From CAZNPL01 sp964574815 (GTDB taxonomy: Bacteria; Planctomycetota; Phycisphaerae; UBA1845), in NCBI GenBank assembly GCA_964574815.1, contig CAZNPL010000043.1, positions 1-61,274 of the forward strand: 61,274 bases of DNA. The letters are read 5' to 3'. Under the pieces are notes generated by a model that ran no database searches, was not told the origin of the DNA, and saw only the letters and a program-made list of their open reading frames with translations. Position 1 is the first letter of the stretch, and every line of letters begins with the position of its first letter. This document shows positions 8,264 to 20,915 of this stretch, piece by piece. The position numbers were made by a program, and so were the translations under genes.

Positions 8264-10377
8264 GATACCTTCTGGAATTCAAGAAGCGCCAGGGAATAGG
8301 GTACCAGTTTGGAGCGCGGGGTTCGTACCGGCCGGCCACCCCAGCGCCACGTGCTGATGACCTCGCGCCAGTAACCCGGTTCGTGCATCACGGGCAGCTT
8401 GAACACAGCCCCACGGCTTCCCGCGTTGACCAGAAGAAGCAGGGTGTTGCCCGTAACCAAACGACCGCGCTCATCCAAGTCGTCCGTCGCCTCGCCATGG
8501 ATCAACATGCCGAGCTGATGGCGCTTGCCCTGATGCCAGTCCGATTCGACCATTTCCGTTCCGTCCTGCCGCAGCCAAGCGATGTCTTTGACGCCATCGC
8601 CGGCGACGGGCCGGCCGGTGAAGAAGCCCCGCCTCCGGAGCACGGGGTTCCCCCGCCGTATCGCGAAGACGTTGCGCGTGAACTCGAACAGCAGCCGTTG
8701 ATCTTTGGAAAGATCCCAGTTGATCCACGAAATGTCGTTGTCCTGGCAATAGGCGTTGTTATTGCCGTGCTGCGTCCGGCCCATCTCGTCGCCGGCGCAG
8801 ATCATGGGGACGCCCTGCGAGAACGCCAGTGTGGCCAGAAAGTTGCGCATGCTCCGCTGGCGAATTTCGTTAATCTCGTCCGAGTCGGTCGGTCCCTCGG
8901 CACCCCAGTTGCGGCTGAGATTGTCGTCGTGACCGTCGCGATTGTCCTCGCCATTGGCCTCGTTGTGCTTGGACTCGTAGCTGACGAGGTCGTTGAGGGT
9001 GAACCCGTCGTGGGCGGTGACGAAGTTGATGCTCGCGTAGGGATTGCGTCCGTGGGCCTCGTAGATGTCGCTGCTGCCGGACAGGCGGTAGGCGAGTTCC
9101 GGCACCTGGCCTTCGTCACCGCGCCAGAATCTGCGCACCGTGTCGCGGTACTTTCCGTTCCATTCCGCCCACCCGCTGGGGAAATTGCCGATCTGATAGC
9201 CGCCCTCTCCGAGATCCCATGGCTCGGCGATCAGCTTCACCTGGGACAAGACCGGATCCTGCGCAATGATGGCGAAGAACCGGCTCAGACGGTCGACCTC
9301 GTAAAGCTCGCGTGCGAGTACGGGGGCCAGATCGAACCGAAAGCCGTCAACGTGCATCTGGCTGACCCAGTACCGCAGGCTGTCCATGATCAGTTGCAGC
9401 GTCTGGGGATGCAGCATGTTCATGCTGTTGCCACACCCGGTGAAATCCACGTAATACCGCTGATTCTCGGGGCTCAGGCGATAGTACGAGGCATTGTCGA
9501 TGCCGCGCAGCGACAACGTCGGTCCGGTGTTGCTCCCCTCTCCGGTGTGGTTGTAGACCACATCCAGAATCACTTCGATGCCGGCCCGGTGGAGCTTCTT
9601 GACCATCGACTTGAAGTCGTTGACCTGCTCACCGCGACCACCGGTGGCGAACATAACGTCCGGCGCGAAAAACCCGATCGTGCTGTAACCCCAGTAATTG
9701 GAAAGGCCCTTTTCGAGAAGATGGCGCTCCGAGATCGCCTGATGAACGGGCATCAACTCGACCGCGGTCACGCCGAGCCTATGCAAGTGCTCGATGACCG
9801 GGTCCGACGCCAGGCCGAGATACTTGCCGCGCTGATGTTCCGGAACGTCGGGGTGTTTGGTCGTCAGCCCTTTGACGTGGCACTCGTAGATCACCGTCTG
9901 GTTCCACGGATGCTTCGGCAGCCTGTCCTCGCCCCACGGGAAGGACTGATCCACCACAACGCACTTGGGCATGAACGCGGCCGAATCACGTTCGTCAAAG
10001 GACAGGTCCTGCCGCTCATCGCCGATCGTGTAGCCGAAAACCGCGTCGTCCCATTGAATGTTCGAGCTGATCGCCAGCGCATGCGGATCGAGCAGCAGCT
10101 TGTTCGAATTGAAGCGGTGCCCGTTTTCCGGCTCGTACGGGCCGTGCACGCGGTACCCGTAGTACTGCCCCGGACGAGCGTCCGGAAGATACGCGTGCCA
10201 GACCATGTTGGTGCGCTCGCGCAGCGGAATCCGCTCGGCCTCCGCCGCCTCGGAACCTTCGTTGAACAGACACAGATCCACGCCCGTCGCGTTCTCGGAA
10301 AAGAGGGCGAAGTTGACGCCTTCACCGTCCCAGGTTGCGCCGAAGGGATAAGGTTCGCCCGGCCACACGCGTGTCAC
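8260..10377 (-). CDS. glgX: Glycogen debranching enzyme (isoamylase type)
   Basis: Hydrolyses alpha-1,6 branches of limit dextrins. The protein opens with the GlgX hallmark PGEPYPFGATWDGEGVNFA and a CBM48 domain, followed by the GH13 barrel. Motifs include GFRFDLAPVLARE (Asp about 349), LIAEPWDLGEGGYQ (Glu about 385), FVTAHDGFTLNDLVSYESKH and NEANGEDNRDG. The length of 705 is normal for TreX/GlgX. It is coupled by 4-bp overlaps to treZ upstream and glgB downstream. In this operon it would release linear maltodextrins that TreY/TreZ convert to trehalose. The name treX would be equally reasonable given the trehalose neighbours. Confidence 0.95.
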   Translation of the reverse strand: MTRVWPGEPYPFGATWDGEGVNFALFSENATGVDLCLFNEGSEAAEAERIPLRERTNMVWHAYLPDARPGQYYGYRVHGPYEPENGHRFNSNKLLLDPHALAISSNIQWDDAVFGYTIGDERQDLSFDERDSAAFMPKCVVVDQSFPWGEDRLPKHPWNQTVIYECHVKGLTTKHPDVPEHQRGKYLGLASDPVIEHLHRLGVTAVELMPVHQAISERHLLEKGLSNYWGYSTIGFFAPDVMFATGGRGEQVNDFKSMVKKLHRAGIEVILDVVYNHTGEGSNTGPTLSLRGIDNASYYRLSPENQRYYVDFTGCGNSMNMLHPQTLQLIMDSLRYWVSQMHVDGFRFDLAPVLARELYEVDRLSRFFAIIAQDPVLSQVKLIAEPWDLGEGGYQIGNFPSGWAEWNGKYRDTVRRFWRGDEGQVPELAYRLSGSSDIYEAHGRNPYASINFVTAHDGFTLNDLVSYESKHNEANGEDNRDGHDDNLSRNWGAEGPTDSDEINEIRQRSMRNFLATLAFSQGVPMICAGDEMGRTQHGNNNAYCQDNDISWINWDLSKDQRLLFEFTRNVFAIRRGNPVLRRRGFFTGRPVAGDGVKDIAWLRQDGTEMVESDWHQGKRHQLGMLIHGEATDDLDERGRLVTGNTLLLLVNAGSRGAVFKLPVMHEPGYWREVISTWRWGGRPVRTPRSKLVPYSLALLEFQKVS

Positions 10378-12241
10378 GCCAACCTCCTCAACAGCAGAGC
10401 CGTTTCCGGCGGTGCCTCGAAATCGAGTCTGTCGTTGCGTCCTCCGTCCGCTTCAACCGACCCCGCCGTGCCTGAGCCGCCATACCGCTGGTCATTGGTT
10501 GACACTGCGACCGTCCACGCGCTCCCACCTTGCACGGGCATCTCGATTCGACATTGTTCACTCGACAGGTTGACCGTTGCCAAGAACTGCGTGCCGCCGT
10601 CAGGCCCGTCAAATCGCCAGGCAACCCAGTGCCTGCTTTCGTCGCAGGCCGCGGCGATTCCGGCCGCCCCGGGCCGCAGCATCGGCTCGCCTCGCTTGAG
10701 TTGAATGAGGTCCCGATACAAATGCGACAGCCGGCGATGCGGCTCGGTCTGTGCTCGCGCCGGATCGAGGCGCGATCGTAAAAACGTCTCCTCCGCCTGA
10801 GGGTCCGGCACGTCCTCCGACCAGCCGAACGACGCGAACTCACTTCGCCTGCCTTTCCGAACGGCCTCGACCAGATCCGGATTGCGATGGCTGACGAAAT
10901 ACTGGAACGGATTCGTCTCGCCATATTCCTCCCCCATGAAGAGCAAAGGAACGTACGGCGACATCAGCGAAAAGAACGCCGCGATCTTCTGCCGCTCGAA
11001 CGATACGAGCGTGGACAGCCGATCGCCCTTCGCGCGGTTGCCAACCTGATCGTGATTCTGGACGAACGTCACGATGCGATCGGCCGGGATGTCGCCGGCA
11101 TTTGCCCCGTGCCGGCGCCGCCGATAGTGCGAGTACGTGCCGTCGAGCACGTATCGGTCGCGGATTGCCTTGGCGACCGAATCCACGCCGTCGAAATCGG
11201 CGTAATAACCCTGCCGCTCACCCGTCAGCGTAACGTGGACAGCGTGATGAAAATCGTCACTCCATTGGGCGTCCAGCCCGTAGCCGCCGCGCTCCGCAGG
11301 CCGGGCCAGCCGCGGGTCGTTAAGATCGCTTTCCGCAACGACCAGCAGGCGACGGTTCAATCGACGCTCCAGATCCGCGGCCGCGTCCCTGATTTCCGCC
11401 AGAATGTTGTAGGCGCTGAAATCGCAGATGGCGTGCACGGCATCCAGCCGCAGCCCGTCGATGTGATACTCGCCCAGCCAGTAAAGCGCGTTGTCGATGA
11501 AGTAGCGCCGCACCTCGTTGCTGTCCGCGCCGTCAAAGTTCATCGCGGCGCCCCACGGCGTCTTGTATCGCTCGGTAAAGTATGGGCCGTAACGGATCAG
11601 CACGTTTCCCTCCGGCCCCAGGTGGTTGTAGACAACGTCCAGAAACACGCCCACGCCGCGCCGGTGGGCCTCGTTCACGAGCCGCTTCAGCCCGTCGGGA
11701 CCGCCGTACGTGCTCTGCGGTGCGAACGGAAAAACGCCGTCGTAGCCCCAGTTCCGCCCGCCGGGGAACTCCGCCACCGGCATCAGTTCGATCGCCGTGA
11801 TGCCCAGTTCCTTCAAATAATCGAGCCGATCCACGACGCCGTCGAACGTCCCTTCTTCGGTGAACGTGCCCACGTGGAGCTCGTAAAGCACCAAGTCCGC
11901 CATCTCCAGGCCGGTCCAGTCGTCGTCGCTCCATTGAAACGCGTTCGGATCAACCACCTGCGACGGGCCGTCGACGCCTGCGGGCTGATGACGGCTCACG
12001 GGGTCGGCGAGCGCCGCTTCCCCGTCAAGCGCGTACACGTACCGTGCGTCCGCGGCCACCCCCTCGAAAACACCGGCAAAGACGCCGCCGTCGCCTCGTT
12101 CGAGTGGTCGCTCGACCACCGGCTCCGGGTCAAGGATGCGCACGGACACGCTCTTCGCAGAGGGCGCCCAGACCGCAAACCGCACCGCCCCGGCGCCGGC
12201 ATCCACAAGACTCGCGCCACGTTGTAGCTCCCAAGCAACGG

Positions 12242-12245
<4 letters not shown>
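10374..12245 (-). CDS. treZ: Malto-oligosyltrehalose trehalohydrolase
   Basis: Releases free trehalose from the maltooligosyl-trehalose made by TreY. The N-terminal CBM48-like domain (RFAVWAPSAKSVSVRI) precedes the GH13 barrel with LYELHVGTFTEEGTFDGV, IELMPVAEFPGGRNWGYDG, IDGLRLDAVHAICDFSA (Asp about 268), VVAESDLNDPRL (Glu about 305) and FVQNHDQVGNRAKGDRL, the last being a TreZ hallmark. The length of 623 is typical. It overlaps both neighbours by 4 bp. The TreYZ pair is present but not adjacent: treZ is fifth and treY ninth in the operon, separated by the three glucan-trimming enzymes. Confidence 0.95.
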
Positions 12246-15574
<3,329 letters not shown>

Positions 15575-15592
15575 ACCGGTCCTTTCTTTCGT

Positions 15593-17629
15593 TTACGCCC
15601 GCACCAGCCGCAGCACGTGACCCGGTTCGCGCTGCGGATCGAGGCGAACGTAGTTGCGCGACCCCTGCCACGTGTAACGATCGCCGGACAGTAGATCTTC
15701 GACCACGTAGGGTTCCGAGTCGCTCAGCCCCAATCGGTGAACCGGGACATGCACCATCGTTTCGCGTATATCGTGCGGCTGCAGATTGACCGCGATAAAC
15801 AGGTCGTTGTCCGGCGCCGATTTCCGGTAGAAGAGAACGTCCGGATTCTCCGATACCTCGAAACTCAGATTGTCGAGCAACTGCAGCGCCGGATTGTCCC
15901 GCCGAATCCGGTTGATCCGCTCAATGTCCGCGTTGATGTTGCCCGGGGCGTTCCAGTCGCGCACGCGTATCTCGTATTTCTCCGAATGCAGGTACTCTTC
16001 GCTCCCGGATCGTTGCGGCGTGTTCTCGCACAGTTCGAAACCGCTGTAAATCCCGTACGACGGCGACAACGTCGCGGCCAGGAGCAATCGTACCCGAAAA
16101 GCCGGCCGGCCTCCGTGCTGAAGATACTCGTGCAGAATGTCCGGCGTGTTCGCGAAGAAGTTCGGGCGGAAAAACTCCCGCATATTCGTCGTGGTCAGCT
16201 CCGTCAGATAGTCGCGAAGCTCCAGCGCGCTGTTCCGCCACGTGAAATACGTGTACGACTGCGTGAATCCGAGCTTGGCCAACCCCTTCATCCGGGCCGG
16301 CCGCGTAAACGCCTCCGACAGGAAGATCACATCCGGATGATCGCGTCGAATCTCCCCGAGCACCCACTCCCAGAACGCATACGGTTTCGTGTGAGGGTTG
16401 TCAACGCGGAAGACCTTCACCCCCCGCTCGATCCAGAATAGAAAGATATCCCGGCACGCCTCCCACAGCTCCGCGTAATTCTCCGACCAGAAGTTGAGCG
16501 GGTAAATATCCTCGTACTTCTTGGGCGGGTTCTCGGCGTACTTGATCGTCCCGTCCACGCCGATGAAGAACCATTCCGGATGCTCCATCACCCAGGGATG
16601 GTCCGGCGAACACTGCAGCGCGTAATCGAGCGCCACCTCCATCCCGTGCGACCGCGTCGCTTCAACGAACTGCTCGAAGTCCTCGATCGTGCCCAACTGC
16701 GGCTCGACCGCGGTAAAGCCGCCCTCCTTGCTGCCGATCGCCCACGGGCTGCCCGGATCGCGGGGCTCGGCCTGAAGCGTGTTGCCCCGACCTTTTCGGT
16801 TGGTGTGACCGATCGGGTGGATAGGGGGCAGGTAGATAATATCGAAACCGCGCTCCGCGAGTTCCGGCAGACGCCGCTCGGCGTCGCGAAACGTCCCGTG
16901 CTGTCCCGGCTCGGTGCCCTGAGAGCGCGGGAACATTTCGTACCACGATCCGAACCGCGCACGCTCCCGATCTACGACCAACGGCAGCATGCGGTCGCAG
17001 CGCGTCAGCGTGTCCTGGTCCACGTATGTGCACATGGCCGCAGCGAGCTCTTCGGACAACGCGGCACCCACCCGCTGTTCCACGGGCTGCTGCACATCGC
17101 GAAGATCGCTCGCATACCGCTTCAACGTCGCTCGCCGTTCGCCCTTCTCGCGCCGCATCGCCTTGTCGACGAGCTCCGCTCCCTCTGTGAGCTCCATTAA
17201 AACGTCCCGACCGGCAATGTGCTTCTTTTCCAGCGCCACACGCCACGTAACGAACACGTCCACCCACGCCTCGACCGTGAACGTCCAGGGACCGATCCGA
17301 TCGACCGGAAACACGCCGGCACACCGGTCGAAGTTGATGTCGTACTCCATCGGCGCATGCCGCCACGCACGATCGTCCGGCCCCTTGTAGCAGATGCGCC
17401 CTGCGATCAAGTCATGTCCGTCCTTGTAGATCGTCGCTTGAACCGTAACCAGATCGCCCACGACGCGCTTGGCGGCGTATCGCCCGCCGTCCACGTTGGG
17501 TTGCACGTTCTCAATCACGAGCTTCGGTAGCGCCCCGCGCGTGGGGCGCGGGCCTTTGCTTCGTCCTTTGGCGGGCTGACGGGGCGACGCCTTCGAACTG
17601 CTGGTCGTCGTCTGTGTCGTTGTCGCCAT
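15593..17629 (-). CDS. glgE: Alpha-1,4-glucan:maltose-1-phosphate maltosyltransferase
   Basis: Extends alpha-1,4-glucan with maltosyl units from maltose-1-phosphate (GH13_3). The 678-residue protein has an N-terminal beta domain (IENVQPNVDGGRYAAKRVVGD), the GlgE signatures EMFPRSQGTEPGQHGTF and DIIYLPPIHPIGHTNRKGRN, and the active-site pair FRVDNPHTKP (Asp 410) and FLSEAFTRPARM (Glu 439). The 29-residue spacing matches the Streptomyces enzyme. The first 35 or so residues are Thr/Ser/Lys-rich and look disordered. An AAGGGAAGG ribosome site lies upstream of the ATG. Its neighbours supply the donor (TreS-Mak) and the branching step (GlgB). Confidence 0.96.
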   Translation of the reverse strand: MATTTQTTTSSSKASPRQPAKGRSKGPRPTRGALPKLVIENVQPNVDGGRYAAKRVVGDLVTVQATIYKDGHDLIAGRICYKGPDDRAWRHAPMEYDINFDRCAGVFPVDRIGPWTFTVEAWVDVFVTWRVALEKKHIAGRDVLMELTEGAELVDKAMRREKGERRATLKRYASDLRDVQQPVEQRVGAALSEELAAAMCTYVDQDTLTRCDRMLPLVVDRERARFGSWYEMFPRSQGTEPGQHGTFRDAERRLPELAERGFDIIYLPPIHPIGHTNRKGRGNTLQAEPRDPGSPWAIGSKEGGFTAVEPQLGTIEDFEQFVEATRSHGMEVALDYALQCSPDHPWVMEHPEWFFIGVDGTIKYAENPPKKYEDIYPLNFWSENYAELWEACRDIFLFWIERGVKVFRVDNPHTKPYAFWEWVLGEIRRDHPDVIFLSEAFTRPARMKGLAKLGFTQSYTYFTWRNSALELRDYLTELTTTNMREFFRPNFFANTPDILHEYLQHGGRPAFRVRLLLAATLSPSYGIYSGFELCENTPQRSGSEEYLHSEKYEIRVRDWNAPGNINADIERINRIRRDNPALQLLDNLSFEVSENPDVLFYRKSAPDNDLFIAVNLQPHDIRETMVHVPVHRLGLSDSEPYVVEDLLSGDRYTWQGSRNYVRLDPQREPGHVLRLVRA

Positions 17630-17755
17630 ACTGATGCCTTCCCTTATGATGAACTCGAATGTTTGGCCCCGTGCCCCAAAGGTAAAAACCTTCAGGACCG
17701 GGACCCGATTCGAGAAACTGGTTAAGATCTTTTGAATCCGCAGGGAGCGGCCGCG

Positions 17756-17974
17756 CTACTTCAGCCACTCGTTCAGGCGTTGAACCGACTCCTGGCTGAT
17801 CCGTTCCCAGCCTTCCTTCAGTATATCATCAAGCCGTGAGAGCTTGACTTCCAAGTTTTCCACTTCGTCGTTCACTGCGCCTTGTGTATTCGCCTTGAGC
17901 CGCTTGAGGCGGGACTCGAGCTCGCTGCGCCTGGCTTCAATGCGGTTTTTCAACTCTGTGGTCCGGTCGACCAT
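17756..17974 (-). CDS. Small charged coiled-coil protein
   Basis: A 72-residue protein, almost entirely predicted helix, with regular Leu/charged spacing (RIEARRSELESRLKRLK, VENLEVKLSRLDDILKEGW). A CGGAG ribosome site lies 8 nt before the ATG, and the gene sits between the GT4 gene and glgE on the same strand, so it is probably translated. I do not recognise the family. It resembles other short stress-island coiled-coil proteins, including the 65-residue one at 47453-47650, only in general character. A role as a scaffold in the glucan operon is possible but unsupported. Confidence 0.65.
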   Translation of the reverse strand: MVDRTTELKNRIEARRSELESRLKRLKANTQGAVNDEVENLEVKLSRLDDILKEGWERISQESVQRLNEWLK

Positions 17975-18075
17975 GCAAACAACTCCGAGTTCCAGCTAAC
18001 TGACACCACACGAACGATAACGGCCCGCGCCCGGCCCCGGCGCGAAACTCACACGGTTCCGCGCTGCAGTTCCGC

Positions 18076-19239
18076 TCATGCGGCTTCGTAGACGCTTTGC
18101 GTACCGGTCGCAATCACGTCCCACTTGAATCGCGTCTCCGCCTCGTGCCGGCCGTTTTGCGCGATCCGGCCGGCGTTTTCCGCGTTCGCCAGCGCGACTC
18201 CGAGGCCCCAGCCAATGGATTCCCGGTCGGTTTCCACAACCCACCCGGTTTCCTGGTCCCGAACAAACTCCGAAGGACCACCGCTGCGGGTAACGACTAC
18301 GGGCCGCGTTGCGCTCCAGCCCTCCAACACCACGATGCCGAACGGCTCGTTCCGGCTGGGCACGCAGACGACGTCGGCGCTTCGAAACAGCCCGACCAGC
18401 CCACTGCCGTTGCGATAGCCCAGGAAACGCACCGAATTGAACAGGCCCGCGGACATCGCCCTGGCCTGCAGGGCTGAGCGCATGTCACCGTCGCCGACAA
18501 ATGCGATCTTCGCGTCAGGATAGTGCCCAAGCAGCTCCGGCACCGCCTCGAGCAGAAGGTCCGGCCCCTTCTGCACGCACAGCCGACCGACGAAAAGGAT
18601 CAACGGATCGCCGCCCTGCACGCCGATGCTCTTTCGAATCTTACTCGAATCCACTTCGGCGTCAAATCGATGCACGTCCACGCCGTTATACAGAACCGAG
18701 ATCTTCGCCGGCGCCGCCGAGTAAATCTGGCGCACCTCCTCCGCAAGCGCCCTGGAAACACAGATGACGCGATCGGCCACGTCCGTTCCCAGCCATTCGA
18801 TATCGCGTATCGACCTCGACAGCCCGTCTCGCATCTCGTTGCCACACCGCCCGTATTCGGTCGAGTGCACGGTGAACACGACCCGGCGCCCGAGCTCACG
18901 CCGGATGCGCGCCAACGCCTGTGCAGAGAGCCAGTCGTGACCGTGCACGATGTCGAAGCGGCAATCGTAGAAGTCCTCAGCCGCCCTGAAGCGATCGACA
19001 AATGCGTCGCACATGCGCTCCGTGTAACCGAGAAAGTCGCCGTTGGCACCGAAGGGGCAGCGGTGGTAATGCACACCGCCGATGCAGTCGTACCTCGCCT
19101 GACCGGCGTCCATGCGCGTGAACACGTGCACTTCATGTCCCAGAAGGTTCAACGCCGCAGCCAGCTCCGACACGTGGGCCGCCAGTCCGCCGACCGCGAT
19201 CGAATGGAGGGATTCCCACGACAACATTGCAATACGCAT
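18076..19239 (-). CDS. GT4 family glycosyltransferase, glycogen synthase/GlgM-like
   Basis: A 387-residue GT-B enzyme. The N-terminus has the acceptor loop of bacterial and archaeal GT4 glycogen synthases (MLSWESLHSIAVGGLAAHV) and FDIVHGHDWLS. The C-terminal domain has FVGRLCVQKGPDLLLEA and VPSRNEPFGIVVLEGWSATRPVV, the EX7E nucleotide-sugar motif. In actinobacteria a related GT4 (GlgM) makes maltose-1-phosphate from ADP-glucose and glucose-1-phosphate. As first gene of the glgE operon this one could either do that or act as a glycogen synthase; sequence alone does not decide. A TGGAG ribosome site lies 8 nt before the ATG. No GlgC is in the window. Confidence 0.85.
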   Translation of the reverse strand: MRIAMLSWESLHSIAVGGLAAHVSELAAALNLLGHEVHVFTRMDAGQARYDCIGGVHYHRCPFGANGDFLGYTERMCDAFVDRFRAAEDFYDCRFDIVHGHDWLSAQALARIRRELGRRVVFTVHSTEYGRCGNEMRDGLSRSIRDIEWLGTDVADRVICVSRALAEEVRQIYSAAPAKISVLYNGVDVHRFDAEVDSSKIRKSIGVQGGDPLILFVGRLCVQKGPDLLLEAVPELLGHYPDAKIAFVGDGDMRSALQARAMSAGLFNSVRFLGYRNGSGLVGLFRSADVVCVPSRNEPFGIVVLEGWSATRPVVVTRSGGPSEFVRDQETGWVVETDRESIGWGLGVALANAENAGRIAQNGRHEAETRFKWDVIATGTQSVYEAA

Positions 19240-19712
19240 TGCTTTACTCCAGTAGTTTTGCTCGTAAGGCGTCTGCTTGTCTTGACGTTTGCCCTATTGC
19301 CGCGGGCATTCGCCAGAGCGGACGCTGAAAACATCCGTACCACTCTTCACGTCGCGGGCGATGCCAGCCGCGCGGTGCGCACGCCCTCCGGCGGAATCAT
19401 CTGGCATGCAGCCTTCCCGTGCGCCCTCCCCGACGGTGGTTCGCACGCACCCCCTCTTTGCGGCTCTTGTTACCCGATCTGCATTACTATCGGCTGAAAA
19501 GCGGATGACGGATGCGTCATTGCCATGTGCTCCTGGTGCAAACCCGCGGCCACTGCCCCATCCGTTCCTCGCAACCTTCGCGCCCGGCCGGCTCACAAGC
19601 GAAACGACCCCCCTGCGAACCGCCCCCCTGGGCACCTTCGGGCATCGCTGGCGCCCCCCAGCCATTGCGACGCCCCGGCCGCTTGTGCTTCGCTCAAGAC
19701 CGAGACGGCGCC
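19240..19712. other. Intergenic stretch without a convincing gene
   Basis: A 473-bp space between two leftward genes, presumably holding the promoter of the glgE/tre operon. Open frames here are Arg/Gly-rich and run as shadows into the CBS gene. No strong sigma-70 hexamer pair, tRNA or hairpin was recognised. Confidence 0.5.
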
Positions 19713-20510
19713 TCAGCCGAGATAAACCGAGCTGTCGACCCCACTGCCAACATGCTGGAGCTTCTCCACGTCCTCCGTAACCGCCGGCATGACTTCCACG
19801 CTTCGAGGTTCGCTCCCCGACAGCAGGGCTTGTTGAACCGAAGGACCCCCGACGCCCACAGCGTCCCCGGTTTCCCAGCTTCGTGCCGAGAGCGGTTTCC
19901 GAGGATGTTCCTGGTTCTCCGGAACGAGCAGCACCAAGCCCGCCCGAGCTAGCGCCCGCTCGGCAGCCCGGCCGGTGCGCTGTGGAACGCGCACGTACAG
20001 TGCCGGCTCCTCGCCGTCGTCCCGCGAACATCCAAAGACCACACTAAACGGTTCAATCCCGGCTTCCCGAAGCGTGGCCAACGCGGTCACCGGGTCGTCA
20101 ACCCGGTCAATCAAGGCCAGTTCGATACAGCAACCGGGGCGGTCCAACCCGAGAAGGCGGTACGTCGCCCGGAGCAGGTCGCTCCTTGTGATGATGCCTT
20201 CAAGCCGTCCTGACTCACACACGACAGGAAGTGCCGAGACCGACCGTTCGGACGTCAGGCGTAATGCCGCAATCACCGACGTATCCGCATGGACAGTGGC
20301 TGGATGGGGCGTCATGAGTGCTGCGCAGATCGAGTCGTCGGATGCTTGCAGGAGCTGGCGCTCCATGATCAGCCCCACAAGCGTCCGCTGCTCGTCCACA
20401 ACGGGCAGCTGTTCGACCTTCCCCGTGGCCATGACACTGCGAGCTTCGGGCGCGCGGGATGTCGGCGATACCGTCATAGGCTCAGTTGTCATGTAGCTTG
20501 CGACAAACAT
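19713..20510 (-). CDS. CBS-pair protein with C-terminal ACT-like domain (AcuB-like)
   Basis: A 265-residue protein. Residues 1 to about 130 hold two CBS motifs (MTTEPMTVSPTSRAPEA, QLPVVDEQRTLVGLI; MTPHPATVHADTSVIAALRL, ALPVVCESGRLEGIITRSDLLRA), which usually bind adenine nucleotides. Residues of about 140-210 look like an ACT domain (CIELALIDRVDDPVTALATL, REAGIEPFSVVFG). The arrangement is that of AcuB-type proteins. The tail of about 50 residues is low-complexity. The open frame extends further upstream, but the ATG at 20508-20510 has GGAGG 8 nt before it and begins the conserved region, so I chose it. It probably senses energy charge; the partner is unknown. Confidence 0.85.
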   Translation of the reverse strand: MFVASYMTTEPMTVSPTSRAPEARSVMATGKVEQLPVVDEQRTLVGLIMERQLLQASDDSICAALMTPHPATVHADTSVIAALRLTSERSVSALPVVCESGRLEGIITRSDLLRATYRLLGLDRPGCCIELALIDRVDDPVTALATLREAGIEPFSVVFGCSRDDGEEPALYVRVPQRTGRAAERALARAGLVLLVPENQEHPRKPLSARSWETGDAVGVGGPSVQQALLSGSEPRSVEVMPAVTEDVEKLQHVGSGVDSSVYLG

Positions 20511-20915
20511 GTGAGGGCCCTCCATGCCATGACCCGTTCGATCCGGCGGCGCCCCAGCGCCCGCTGCATCTCGCCGCAAGAGAGGCGGCAGCCCAGCGGC
20601 TACGTCTGCGCCCGCGAAGACAGGTGTTCCTATCCGCCAGCCGCTCCAATGTCTTCGCGCAACGCAGCGGCGCCTATTGGGCGGCGACCTGAATGAAGAG
20701 ATGCTCGAGCCTGAAGACGCTGTCGGGAAATTCCCCACCTACTGCAAGACGAAGCTACCAAAACCCAAGCGTCGCCGCCGACGGATACCATCGTTGGAGC
20801 GGCCCGAATTACCGTCAATTCACGTGTTTTTCAGCTGCTGACAACTTCGAATCGATCAACTATCATTTTAACCTCCGAAATGGGCGAACTCAACCAACGA
20901 CATGGATGATTCTTG
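20511..20915. other. Divergent intergenic region
   Basis: A 405-bp region between the leftward CBS-ACT gene and the rightward HAD-TPP gene. The right end holds the promoter described at 20838-20866. The left part must hold the CBS gene promoter, but no clear hexamers were seen. No gene was found in it. Confidence 0.5.
20838..20866 (+). promoter_or_regulatory. Sigma-70-type promoter for the HAD-TPP/GH65 pair
   Basis: CTGACA (20838-20843) and TATCAT (20861-20866) are separated by exactly 17 bp. Each hexamer matches 5 of 6 consensus positions. The segment is also locally AT-rich. A start near 20873 would give a leader of about 43 nt before the ATG at 20916. Confidence 0.6.

Noticed and set aside
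8383..10704. A 773-residue open frame on the + strand
   Set aside because: It is antisense to glgX, whose motifs are complete. Long antisense frames are expected at this GC content.
19294..20031. A 245-residue Gly/Arg-rich open frame
   Set aside because: It lies mostly in another frame of the CBS-ACT gene and lacks a ribosome site or recognisable pattern.
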